Shown here piece after piece: positions 36,279 to 44,207 of a stretch of 64,000 nucleotides of DNA. The translations under genes were made by a program, and so were the position numbers. This DNA comes from Mitsuaria sp. PDC51. Its GTDB lineage: Bacteria; Pseudomonadota; Gammaproteobacteria; Burkholderiales; Burkholderiaceae_C. The stretch covers positions 62,001-126,000 of the forward strand of contig NZ_FOZE01000002.1 in assembly GCF_900113225.1 (NCBI RefSeq). Direction: 5' to 3'. Position 1 is the first letter of the stretch. Each line of letters starts with the position of its first letter. The notes below the pieces were generated by a model. It searched no databases, was not told the DNA's origin, and worked only from the letters and a program-made list of their open reading frames with translations.

Positions 36279-37336
36279 ACTCCGCGCTTCCTTCCGCCGT
36301 CACGACGCTGCTCGACCAGCAGCAGGGCGATCGCGTCCTGATGGTCGACGACGTGCCCGACAACCTGTCGCTGCTGCATGACGCGCTGGATGAGCACGGC
36401 TACACGGTGCTGGCGGCGACGAACGGCGAGGCGGCGCTCGCCTGCGCCCGGCAGGGGCGGCCGGACATCGTGCTGCTGGACGCGATGATGCCGGGCATGG
36501 ACGGTTTCGAGGTCGCGCGGCGGCTGAAGGCCGATCCCTCGACGGCGCACATCCCCATCGTCTTCATGACGGGGCTGACGGAGACCGAGCACCTCGTCGC
36601 CGCGCTGCAGGCGGGCGGTGTCGACTACGTGACCAAGCCGCTGGATCCGCGCGCGGTGCTGGCGCGCATGCAGGTGCACCTGCAGGGCGCGCGCCAGGCC
36701 CGCCAGACGCGGCAGGCGCTGGACGCCTTCGGCTACGCGAGCATCGCGGTGCGGGCGTCGTCGGGCCGGCTGCTGTGGCAGACGCCGCTGGCCCGCGAGC
36801 TGCTGCAGCTCTACTTCGGCACGGTCGCGCCGCAGACGCCCGCGCCGGTGCTGGCGTGGCTGCGCAAGACGCTCGACGAGATGGCGCGCCAATCGCCGGG
36901 CGACGGTGCGCCGCCGCAGGAGCCGCCGCGCCTGTGCGCCGAGCTCGGCGCGCGGCGGCTGAGCTTCCGGCTGCACCACTGCATCGGCGGCGAGGAGCCG
37001 AACGGCGCGGGTCCGGAAGCGGCGGCCGGCGTCGGCGCCGCATCAGGCGCTGCGGGCGGCGACTGGCTGATCGTCATGCGCGAGGTCTCGGACGCCGCGG
37101 TGATCCGCTCGCTGGGCCTGGCCTTCAGCCTCACCGCGCGCGAGGCCGAGGTGCTGTACTGGGTCGTCAAGGGCAAGATCAACCGCGACATCGGCGAGAT
37201 CCTGGGCGCCAGCCCGGCGACGGTGAAGAAGCACCTGGAGCGCATCCACGCCAAGCTCGGCGTGGAGACCCGCACCGCAGCGGCCGCGATGGCGCTGACG
37301 CGGGTCAGGGAGATGCATCCGCAGTGGGAGGTGTGA
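36275..37336 (+). CDS. LuxR/NarL-type response regulator
   Basis: A 353-residue regulator whose start overlaps the kinase stop (ATGA). The receiver domain (about 18-135) has acidic pocket VDD, phospho-acceptor Asp69 in LLDAMMPGMDG and lysine in VTKPLDP. A central region of about 140 residues matches nothing I recognise and is partly alanine/glycine-rich. The C-terminal LuxR helix-turn-helix (about 284-345) includes FSLTAREAEVLYWVVKGKIN and GASPATVKKHLERIHAKLGV. It is the obvious output partner of the transporter-kinase; likely targets are the urease and urea-transport genes (inference). Confidence 0.92.
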   Translation: MNSALPSAVTTLLDQQQGDRVLMVDDVPDNLSLLHDALDEHGYTVLAATNGEAALACARQGRPDIVLLDAMMPGMDGFEVARRLKADPSTAHIPIVFMTGLTETEHLVAALQAGGVDYVTKPLDPRAVLARMQVHLQGARQARQTRQALDAFGYASIAVRASSGRLLWQTPLARELLQLYFGTVAPQTPAPVLAWLRKTLDEMARQSPGDGAPPQEPPRLCAELGARRLSFRLHHCIGGEEPNGAGPEAAAGVGAASGAAGGDWLIVMREVSDAAVIRSLGLAFSLTAREAEVLYWVVKGKINRDIGEILGASPATVKKHLERIHAKLGVETRTAAAAMALTRVREMHPQWEV

Positions 37337-37350
37337 GGCGCCCGCGGCGC

Positions 37351-38133
37351 TCACGCGCGGCCGGTCGCCCGTTCCTCCTGAAGCCGCCGGACCGGATCCA
37401 GCTGGACCGCGCAGGCGGGCACCATGGCTTCGAGCAGGTCGGCATCGATGGCCTCGAGGATGTCGATGCCGTACTGGCGATGGGCCCGGCGTCCCGCAGA
37501 GCTCTTGGAGAGTTGGAAGATGCGTTGAATCTCCGCCCCGAGGCGGGCCGCGAACTCGGCGTTTCCGCACGCCTGCGAGAACAGCGCCGCCTTGGCAACC
37601 TGCACGGCCCAGCGCGCCTGGGTTTCGACGTGCGATCCCTTGCTGTCCCGGAGCCCCGCGAGGTTGTGGATGCGCGACTCCAGCACGTCGAAAGGGCTCA
37701 TCACCCGCAGGAGCTGTCCCTCGGCGATCTCAAAGCTCAAACATCCGGCAATGACCCGCCGAGTGAAAACACCGCATTTCTCCAATCCGCCCGTGGCGAA
37801 CAGCAGATGGAGGATGTCGACATTGCCTTCCTTCCTGGCAGGGGCCGGGATCCTGACCTGGGCGACCAGAGAGGTCCGTGCCGTCTTTCGGGGCAACTCC
37901 ACGCGGGCGCCCAGCCGCCTGGCCAGTTCGTGGGCATCCGAGACATCCCCGATCACGTCAGCGTCAGCGGTGATCGCCGCGCCGTGCGTCGATATCCCGT
38001 AGCGCTTCATCCAGAAGCCCAGCGCCTGACCTCCCACCAGGATGACGCCAGCCGGCAGGCTGGTGAGCACCCGATCGAGCAAGCGCCCCTCGAGAGCAGC
38101 TTCTTCGTCGGGCAGTCGCGGTTGCGTCGTCAT
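37351..38133 (-). CDS. nucleotidyltransferase-fold protein, possible toxin of a TA-like pair
   Basis: A 260-residue protein with a DNA-polymerase-beta-type nucleotidyltransferase core: ILVGGQALGFWMKRYG (the GG motif) followed by TADADVIGD (the acidic D-x-D metal pair). This plan is shared with AbiEii/MenA-type toxins. The C-terminal half is helical and unassigned. It lies two bases downstream of a ParD-like antitoxin gene in the same direction, which is why a toxin role is proposed. Base composition is somewhat less GC-rich than the neighbours, hinting at transfer. It could instead be a housekeeping nucleotidyltransferase. Confidence 0.6.
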   Translation of the reverse strand: MTTQPRLPDEEAALEGRLLDRVLTSLPAGVILVGGQALGFWMKRYGISTHGAAITADADVIGDVSDAHELARRLGARVELPRKTARTSLVAQVRIPAPARKEGNVDILHLLFATGGLEKCGVFTRRVIAGCLSFEIAEGQLLRVMSPFDVLESRIHNLAGLRDSKGSHVETQARWAVQVAKAALFSQACGNAEFAARLGAEIQRIFQLSKSSAGRRAHRQYGIDILEAIDADLLEAMVPACAVQLDPVRRLQEERATGRA

Positions 38134-38135
38134 GG

Positions 38136-38480
38136 TCAGTAGGGTGAGTCCAGGGCCCTCGCATTCTTGGCCCGCTCTTCGGTGAACCAGATCGACTCCG
38201 AGGGCTGGGACGCTCCGGACTTGATCGCCTCGATGTCCCGTGCCTGCTCGATCCGTTTGGCGGCCCGCAGGTCGTCCTCGATACGCGCCATGGCCTGCGT
38301 GCCGTGATCGCCCCGCAACAGCTCCAGCAGCAATTGCGAGCGGACGCCGGAGTTCTCCAGCGCCTGGCCGATGCGCGCCCAGAACTCGACCTGCTGCGCG
38401 GCGGAACGGGCCACGTACTCGCCGGTCTCCTGGGCATCTCGGAACAGCTGATTGCTGATCCGGATCGAATTCGAACTCAT
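38136..38480 (-). CDS. ParD-like antitoxin-type protein
   Basis: A 114-residue protein. The N-terminal part SIRISNQLFRDAQETGEYVA with ARSAAQQVEFWARIGQALE is the ParD_like (TA-system antitoxin-like) pattern: a short strand and helices that resemble a ribbon-helix-helix. The C-terminal half is charged and probably binds the partner. A near-ideal GGAGGTGCG precedes ATG 38480. It is two bases upstream of the nucleotidyltransferase gene; antitoxin-first order is standard for TA operons. Confidence 0.65.
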   Translation of the reverse strand: MSSNSIRISNQLFRDAQETGEYVARSAAQQVEFWARIGQALENSGVRSQLLLELLRGDHGTQAMARIEDDLRAAKRIEQARDIEAIKSGASQPSESIWFTEERAKNARALDSPY

Positions 38481-38498
38481 CGCACCTCCGTAGCAGTT

Positions 38499-38518
38499 TG
38501 CACTCAGAAGATGCACTC
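38499..38518. promoter_or_regulatory. direct repeat upstream of the ParD-like gene
   Basis: TGCACTC occurs at 38499-38505 and 38512-38518 (13-base period), 19-38 bases upstream of the start codon. A candidate autoregulatory site for the ParD-like protein. Confidence 0.4.
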
Positions 38519-38552
38519 TGCCACACTTTGGGGGTCCACGGAGCAAAAGCAA

Positions 38553-38576
38553 CGAAGGCCCCTTGCGGGGCCTTCG
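38553..38576 (-). terminator. hairpin terminator after the three-repeat secreted protein gene
   Basis: CGAAGGCCCC pairs with GGGGCCTTCG around a four-base loop. It lies 38 bases beyond the stop of the minus-strand gene 38615-39631; read on that strand the stem is followed by GTTGCTTTTGC. It also shields the TA-like pair from read-through. Confidence 0.7.
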
Positions 38577-38614
38577 TCCTTCATCGATCAGGCGATCCTG
38601 GATCGCCTCCGTCT

Positions 38615-39631
38615 TCAGGGCAGGCGCAGGCGGTCGCCCTCGCGGATCACGGCCGTCTGCTCGCGGCCGCGGCCGATCACGTAGTACACGGTCAGGACCT
38701 TGGACTCGCCGTAGGCCGGGTCGCCGCCCGCCAGGTCGTTGTCGGCCTGCACGTCGAGGCGGCCGCCGCGGCTGATGTTGCGCAGGCGCTCGGTCACGTC
38801 GACGTAACGGCCGCCGCTGCCGTAGGTCGCCCGCACGATCGTCAGGCGCTGGCTCGGCGGACCGTAGTCGCCACCACCGGCGCCCGGCCGGCCGTCCCAG
38901 CCGCCGTTCCAGCCGCCCTGGCCCCAGTCGCCACGGCCCCAGCCGGTGAACTGGCCGCCGTCGATCCAGGCGCCCTCGCGGTAGTCGAAGGTGCGCACCT
39001 GGCCGCTGCGATCGCGGGCATAGATGCGCAGCATCTTCGTGCGGCCGACCGCCGGGTCGTCGCGGAACAGGTCGTTGGTCACCCGCACCTTCGCGTCGCG
39101 GCGCGCCAGTTCGCGCAGGCGGCCGGTGACATCGATGCTGGCTTCGGGCACGCCGTAGCGCGCGCCCAGGATGGCGTACGCACCGTCGTCATGGCCGCCG
39201 GGACCGTCCCAGCCGCCGCTGCCGCCGCCCTGGCCCCATTCGCCGCCACGCCAGCCGGTGAAGTCGTTGCCGTCGATGATGTTGCCCTCGCGGAATTCGA
39301 ACACGCGGGTGTCGCCATCTCGGTTACGCGCGTAGATGCGCAGCACCTTCGAGCGCCCCACGTCCGGGTCGTCGCCGAAGAGCCCGTTGGTCACCCGCAC
39401 GCGGTCGTCGCGCCGCGCCAGTTCCTTCAGCTGGCCGGTGACGTCGATGTTGTGCTGGGGCGTCCCGTAGCGCGCATTCAGGATCTGCCAATCGCCATCG
39501 TCGCGCGCCCAGGCGGAGCCGCCCGTCAGCATCGTCGCCAGCAGCATCAGCGCCGCCAGCAGCCATCGCGCCCTCGCGCGGTCCGGCCGCCGGGCCGGCA
39601 AGGGGGTCGAACTCATCGCCATCGCAGTCAT
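38615..39631 (-). CDS. secreted protein with three DUF3395-like repeats
   Basis: A 338-residue exported protein. A signal peptide (RARARWLLAALMLLATMLT, cleavage near AWA-RDD, residue 42) is followed by three copies of a roughly 78-residue unit at 49-127, 153-231 and 264-338. Each has A-x-YG, DVT-x-x-L, GDP or DDP, KVL-x-x-Y and a final basic REG motif (for example IDVTGRLRELARRD and SKVLRIYARNRDG). Glycine/tryptophan-rich linkers (GGWDGPGG type) separate the units. The unit resembles DUF3395, seen in DnaJC11-like and bacterial secreted proteins; its function is unknown. AGGAG precedes ATG 39631. Confidence 0.7.
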   Translation of the reverse strand: MTAMAMSSTPLPARRPDRARARWLLAALMLLATMLTGGSAWARDDGDWQILNARYGTPQHNIDVTGQLKELARRDDRVRVTNGLFGDDPDVGRSKVLRIYARNRDGDTRVFEFREGNIIDGNDFTGWRGGEWGQGGGSGGWDGPGGHDDGAYAILGARYGVPEASIDVTGRLRELARRDAKVRVTNDLFRDDPAVGRTKMLRIYARDRSGQVRTFDYREGAWIDGGQFTGWGRGDWGQGGWNGGWDGRPGAGGGDYGPPSQRLTIVRATYGSGGRYVDVTERLRNISRGGRLDVQADNDLAGGDPAYGESKVLTVYYVIGRGREQTAVIREGDRLRLP

Positions 39632-39927
39632 CGTTCTGCTCCTGTTTCTTTCCTGTTGTCCGGAGTCGGGGACCAACCCCTGCGCCTGCGGCCCTCGGCC
39701 GCGCTCCGAGGAGGGGCCGGATGTTGCCTCAACGGCAGGGGTTTCCCGATGGTGCACGCACGTTTCTTCGAGGTGTTACGAGCGGTCACCGCCCCGCCAC
39801 CCCCACGCACGCGCCCCGCATACGCCATGTGCCGTATATGCCCCGCAGGCCCGGCTTCCTAGCATCCGGTCACTTCCCGAAGTCCTGTGAAGTCCGCCGA
39901 CGTCCTCTTCATCCACCGGAGCTCCCC
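39632..39927. other. 296-base divergent control region upstream of urtA
   Basis: Contains the promoters of the secreted-repeat gene (minus) and urtA (plus). A sigma-54-like GGGGCCGGATGTTGCC lies at 39713-39728 (GG and GC spaced by ten; four mismatches to consensus), which would give a leader of about 190 bases. An imperfect dyad, GCATA (39818-39822) and TATGC (39837-39841), is a candidate operator. No riboswitch fold was recognised. Confidence 0.35.
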
Positions 39928-41214
39928 ATGTCCTCGCATCCGAAAGCCCCCCGCCGCTTCACGCTCAAGACCCTGGCCGTCGCCGGCGCGCTCGCCGGCC
40001 TGAACCTCGCCGCCCTGCCCGCCTTCGCCGCCGACACCATCAAGGTCGGCGTGCTGCACAGCCTGTCCGGCACGATGGCGATCTCCGAGACCGTGCTCAA
40101 GGACACCGTCCTGATGGCCATCGACGAGATCAACGCCAAGGGCGGCGTGCTGGGCAAGAAGCTCGAGCCGGTGGTCGTCGACCCCGCGTCCAACTGGCCG
40201 CTCTTCGCCGAGAAGACCCGTCAGCTGCTCACGCAGGACAAGGTCTCGGTGATCTTCGGCTGCTGGACCTCGGTGTCGCGCAAGTCGGTGCTGCCGGTGG
40301 TCGAGGAGCTCAACGGGCTGCTCTTCTACCCGGTGCAGTACGAGGGCGAGGAGCTCAGCAAGAACGTCTTCTACACCGGCGCCGCGCCCAATCAGCAGGC
40401 GATTCCGGCCGTCGACTACCTGATGTCCAAGGACGGTGGCGGCGCCAAGCGCTGGGTGCTGCTGGGCACCGACTACGTCTACCCCCGCACCACCAACAAG
40501 ATCCTGCGTGCCTACCTGAAGAGCAAGGGCGTGAAGGACAGCGACATCGACGAGAAGTACACCCCGTTCGGCCACAGCGATTACCAGACCATCGTGGCCG
40601 ACATCAAGAAGTTCTCGGCCGGCGGGAAGACGGCGGTGGTGTCGACGATCAACGGCGACTCCAACGTGCCGTTCTACAAGGAGCTCGGCAACGCCGGGCT
40701 GAAGGCCAAGGACGTGCCGGTGGTGGCGTTCTCGGTGGGCGAGGAGGAACTGCGCGGCGTGGATACCAAGCCGCTGGTGGGACATCTGGCGGCGTGGAAC
40801 TACTTCATGTCGATCAAGAACCCGACCAACGATGCCTTCATCAAGAAGTGGGCGGCGTATGCGAAGGCGAAGAACATCCCGGGCCACAAGGACAAGCCGC
40901 TGACCAACGATCCGATGGAGGCGACCTACATCGGCATCAACATGTGGAAGCAGGCGGTGGAGAAGGCCAAGTCGACCGACGTCGACAAAGTGATCGCCGC
41001 GATGGGCGGGCAGACCTTCACCGCGCCGTCGGGTATCACGTCCAAGATGGACGAGAAGAACCACCATCTGCACAAGTCGGTGTTCATCGGCGAGATCCGC
41101 GCGGATGGCCAGTTCAACGTGGTGTGGAAGACGCCCGCGCCGGTCAAGGCCAAGCCGTGGAGCCCGTACATCGCGGGCAACGAGGGCAAGCCGGATGAGC
41201 CGGTGAAGAAGTGA
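39928..41214 (+). CDS. urtA: urea ABC transporter substrate-binding protein
   Basis: A 428-residue periplasmic urea receptor. A Tat/Sec-like signal peptide (RRFTLKTLAVAGALAGLNLA, cleavage near AFA-ADT at about 35) is followed by IKVGVLHSLSGTMAISETVL, PASNWPLFAEKTRQLL, and VSVIFGCWTSVSRKSVLPVV, all standard in UrtA. The related amide-binding proteins (AmiC, FmdD) are the alternative, but the complete urtBCDE set downstream settles the call. GGAG precedes ATG 39928. Confidence 0.96.
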   Translation: MSSHPKAPRRFTLKTLAVAGALAGLNLAALPAFAADTIKVGVLHSLSGTMAISETVLKDTVLMAIDEINAKGGVLGKKLEPVVVDPASNWPLFAEKTRQLLTQDKVSVIFGCWTSVSRKSVLPVVEELNGLLFYPVQYEGEELSKNVFYTGAAPNQQAIPAVDYLMSKDGGGAKRWVLLGTDYVYPRTTNKILRAYLKSKGVKDSDIDEKYTPFGHSDYQTIVADIKKFSAGGKTAVVSTINGDSNVPFYKELGNAGLKAKDVPVVAFSVGEEELRGVDTKPLVGHLAAWNYFMSIKNPTNDAFIKKWAAYAKAKNIPGHKDKPLTNDPMEATYIGINMWKQAVEKAKSTDVDKVIAAMGGQTFTAPSGITSKMDEKNHHLHKSVFIGEIRADGQFNVVWKTPAPVKAKPWSPYIAGNEGKPDEPVKK

Positions 41215-41235
41215 GCGAGAAGGCCCTCCCCCCGG

Positions 41236-41272
41236 CCCTCTCCCGCTTGCGGGAGAGGGAGGGGTGAGGGCC
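41236..41272. repeat. dispersed GC-rich hairpin repeat, copy 2, between urtA and urtB
   Basis: CCCTCTCCCGCTTGCGGG plus AGAGGGAGGGGTGAGGGCC. The inner stem CTCTCCCGC/GCGGGAGAG has a two-base loop. It matches copy 1 at 17824-17861. Placed in the urtA-urtB gap it may protect the urtA message or damp expression of the downstream genes. Confidence 0.75.
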
Positions 41273-41306
41273 AGCGTCCTGTGCAGTCCATGGATCGGAG
41301 CGCCCG

Positions 41307-42914
41307 ATGAACCTGTTCCTTCGCTGGCTGGCCGCTTGCCTGCCAGCGGCCTTCCTGGCGTTCGCTCCGGCGGCCCATGCGCTGACGCAACCCCAGGCGC
41401 TGGCCGTCGCGCAGGGCGAGACCGACGACCGCATCGCCGCGATCGGCCGCCTGGTCGCGGCCCCCGACGACCGGACCGCCCCGCTGCTGCAGGCGCTGGC
41501 GGATGAACGCCTCAAGCTCGGTCCCGACCAGCGCGTGCTGATCGCCTCCGAGGCCGGCGTCGTCGATGCCGCGACCGGCGCGGCGGTGACACTGGCCGCC
41601 GAGGCCGCGTCCTCCCTCGAGGACGTGATGCTCAACAACCGCCTGCGCGGCGCGCTCGATGGCGCGCTGGCCGCGCTGCGGCTGTCGAGCGCGGACCGCT
41701 CCGAGCGCCTCGCCGCCGCGAAGGCCTTGCTCGACGCCGGTGGCGATGAATCACGCGTCGCCCTGCTCGACGTCGCGATCGCCAAGGAACGCGACGACGC
41801 CGTCCGTGACGCGCTGACACTGGCCCGCGCCGCCGCGCTCGCCGCGAGCCCCGACGACGCCAAGCGCCTGGACGCCGCGAAGCAGCTCGGCGAATCCCGC
41901 AGCCCCGAAACCCGCCTGCTGCTGAACCAGCGGCTCGCCGAGGAGCAGCATCCCGAGGTGAAGCGAGCGCTGCAGCGCTCGCTGCGCGCCGTCGAGGACC
42001 GGCTGGCCTGGGGCGAGCGCCTGGGCGCCCTGTTCACCGGCATCAGCCTGGCCAGCATCCTGCTGCTGGTCGCGCTCGGCCTGGCCATCACCTACGGCCT
42101 GATGGGCGTGATCAACATGGCGCATGGGGAGCTGATGATGATCGGCGCCTACGCGACCTACCTGGTGCAGGTGGCCTTCCGCCAGTGGGCACCGGCCTGG
42201 TTCGACGCCTACCTGCTCGTCGCGATGCCGGCCGCCTTCCTCGCCTCGGCGCTGGTCGGCGCCGCGCTGGAACGCACCGTGATCCGCTGGCTCTACGGCC
42301 GCCCGCTCGAAACGCTGCTGGCCACCTGGGGCCTGAGCCTGGTGCTGATGCAGGCGGTGCGCTCGCTCTTCGGCGCGCAGAACGTCGCGGTCGAAAGCCC
42401 GTCCTGGATGGGCGGCTCGCTCGCGCTGCTGCCCGGCCTGGCCCTGCCGACCAACCGGCTCGTGATCATCGGCTTCGCGCTGGTGGTGCTGGGCGGCATG
42501 TCGCTGCTGATCGCGCGCACGCGGCTGGGGCTCTTCGTCCGCGCCGTCACCCAGAACCGGCCGATCGCCTCCTGCATGGGCGTGCCTACCGCGCGCGTGG
42601 ACACCTATGCCTTCGCGCTCGGCTCGGGCCTGGCGGGCCTGGCCGGCTGCGCGCTGAGCCAGGTCGGCAACGTCGGCCCGGACCTGGGCCAGAGCTACAT
42701 CGTCGACGCCTTCATGGTGGTCGTGCTCGGCGGCGTCGGCCAACTGGCGGGCACCGTGCTCGCGGCGCTCGGACTGGGCCTGGCCAACAAGGCGCTCGAA
42801 GGCGTCGTCGGCGCGGTGCTGGCCAAGATCGCCGTGCTGCTCTTCATCATCGTCTTCATCCAGAAGCGCCCCCAAGGCCTGTTCGCGGTCAAGGGCCGCG
42901 CCCAGGAGACCTGA
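41307..42914 (+). CDS. urtB: urea ABC transporter permease UrtB
   Basis: A 535-residue protein. A signal-like N-terminus (LRWLAACLPAAFLAFAPAAH) and a roughly 220-residue extracytoplasmic helical region precede the LivH-type permease core: ALGLAITYGLMGVINMAHGE (near 255-275), RTRLGLFVRAVTQNRPIASC, and VVVLGGVGQLAGTVLAALGL. The long N-terminal extension is usual for UrtB and separates it from branched-chain amino acid LivH (about 300 residues). It forms the channel with UrtC. Confidence 0.95.
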   Translation: MNLFLRWLAACLPAAFLAFAPAAHALTQPQALAVAQGETDDRIAAIGRLVAAPDDRTAPLLQALADERLKLGPDQRVLIASEAGVVDAATGAAVTLAAEAASSLEDVMLNNRLRGALDGALAALRLSSADRSERLAAAKALLDAGGDESRVALLDVAIAKERDDAVRDALTLARAAALAASPDDAKRLDAAKQLGESRSPETRLLLNQRLAEEQHPEVKRALQRSLRAVEDRLAWGERLGALFTGISLASILLLVALGLAITYGLMGVINMAHGELMMIGAYATYLVQVAFRQWAPAWFDAYLLVAMPAAFLASALVGAALERTVIRWLYGRPLETLLATWGLSLVLMQAVRSLFGAQNVAVESPSWMGGSLALLPGLALPTNRLVIIGFALVVLGGMSLLIARTRLGLFVRAVTQNRPIASCMGVPTARVDTYAFALGSGLAGLAGCALSQVGNVGPDLGQSYIVDAFMVVVLGGVGQLAGTVLAALGLGLANKALEGVVGAVLAKIAVLLFIIVFIQKRPQGLFAVKGRAQET

Positions 42915-44207
42915 ATGCGCGCCGATCCCGCCGCCCTCGCCATGAGCCTGCCCTCCTCCACCAACCCCGCCGCGCACGACCCGGCGACGGCCCTGCCCGT
43001 CGCCGAGGCGCCCCCGGTCGCGGCATCAGGCGCCACGCCCGGGGCCATTCCGCCCTCGGGTGCATCGACCGGATCCGCGTCGCCCTTGCAGCTGCCGCAA
43101 CGTCCCGCGCTGCTCGGCCGCGCCGGCTGGCTGGCCGTGCTGGCCGCCATGACCGTGGCCTGCGCGCTGCTGCCGGCGCTCAACCTGCTGGTCCCCGCCG
43201 ACCATCCGCTGCATGTGGACGGCTACTGGATCAGCCTGCTCGGCAAGTTCTGCTGCTACGCGATGTGCGCGCTGGCGATGGACCTGATCTGGGGCTTCGC
43301 CGGCATCCTGTCGCTGGGACACGGCCTGTACTTCGCGCTGGGCGGTTATGCGATGGGCATGTACCTGATGCGTCAGATCGGCACCGACGGCCAGTACCGC
43401 AGCGCGCTGCCCGACTTCATGGTCTTCCTCGACTGGAAGGAGCTGCCCTGGCACTGGGCGCTCAGCGACAGCTTCCTCGCGACGATGCTGCTGGTCCTGC
43501 TGGTGCCGGGCGGCATCGCCTTCGTCTTCGGCTTCTTCGCCTTCCGCTCGCGCATCAAGGGCGTGTACTTCTCGATCATCACGCAGGCGATGACCTACGC
43601 GGCGATGCTGCTCTTCTTCCGCAACGAGACCGGCTTCGGCGGCAACAACGGCTTCACCGACTTCAAGCGGCTGCTGGGCCTGTCCATCACGACGCCGGGC
43701 ATGCGGATGACGCTGTTCGTGCTGAGCGCCGTCGCGCTGATCGGCTGCTACCTCGGCCTGCGCTGGCTGACACGTGCCAAGTTCGGCCGCGTGCTCAGCG
43801 CGGTGCGCGACGCCGAGTCGCGGCTGATGTTCTGCGGCTACTCGCCCCTGCCCTACAAGCTGGCCGCCTGGGTGCTGTCGGCGCTGATCTGCGGGTTGGC
43901 CGGCGCGCTGTACGTGCCGCAGGTCGGCATCATCAATCCCGGCGAGATGAGCGTCGCCAACTCGATCGAGATCGCCGTGTGGGCGGCGGTCGGCGGCCGC
44001 GGCACGCTCGCCGGCCCGATCGCCGGCGCCTTCGCGGTCAACGGCGCGAAGAGCTGGCTGACGCAGTTCGCGCCGGAGTACTGGCTCTACCTGCTGGGCG
44101 CGCTCTTCGTCGCGGTCACGCTCTTCATGCCCGATGGCATCGCGGGCCTGCTCAAGCGCAAGTTCGGCGCGAAGTCCGCCGGCAAGACCGGGGAGGCCAC
44201 GGCATGA
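42915..44207 (+). CDS. urtC: urea ABC transporter permease UrtC
   Basis: A 430-residue LivM-type permease. After a proline/alanine-rich cytoplasmic leader (1-70) come about eight helices with MDLIWGFAGILSLGHGLYFA, the UrtC-specific GGNNGFTDFKRLLG, and WAAVGGRGTLAGPIAGAFAV. The ATG follows the urtB stop directly (TGA-ATG). It pairs with UrtB in the membrane. Confidence 0.96.
   Translation: MRADPAALAMSLPSSTNPAAHDPATALPVAEAPPVAASGATPGAIPPSGASTGSASPLQLPQRPALLGRAGWLAVLAAMTVACALLPALNLLVPADHPLHVDGYWISLLGKFCCYAMCALAMDLIWGFAGILSLGHGLYFALGGYAMGMYLMRQIGTDGQYRSALPDFMVFLDWKELPWHWALSDSFLATMLLVLLVPGGIAFVFGFFAFRSRIKGVYFSIITQAMTYAAMLLFFRNETGFGGNNGFTDFKRLLGLSITTPGMRMTLFVLSAVALIGCYLGLRWLTRAKFGRVLSAVRDAESRLMFCGYSPLPYKLAAWVLSALICGLAGALYVPQVGIINPGEMSVANSIEIAVWAAVGGRGTLAGPIAGAFAVNGAKSWLTQFAPEYWLYLLGALFVAVTLFMPDGIAGLLKRKFGAKSAGKTGEATA

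Noticed and set aside
39739..39927. possible guanidine (ykkC-type) or other riboswitch in the urtA leader
   Set aside because: I looked for the conserved guanidine-I core and found none; only a weak dyad is present.
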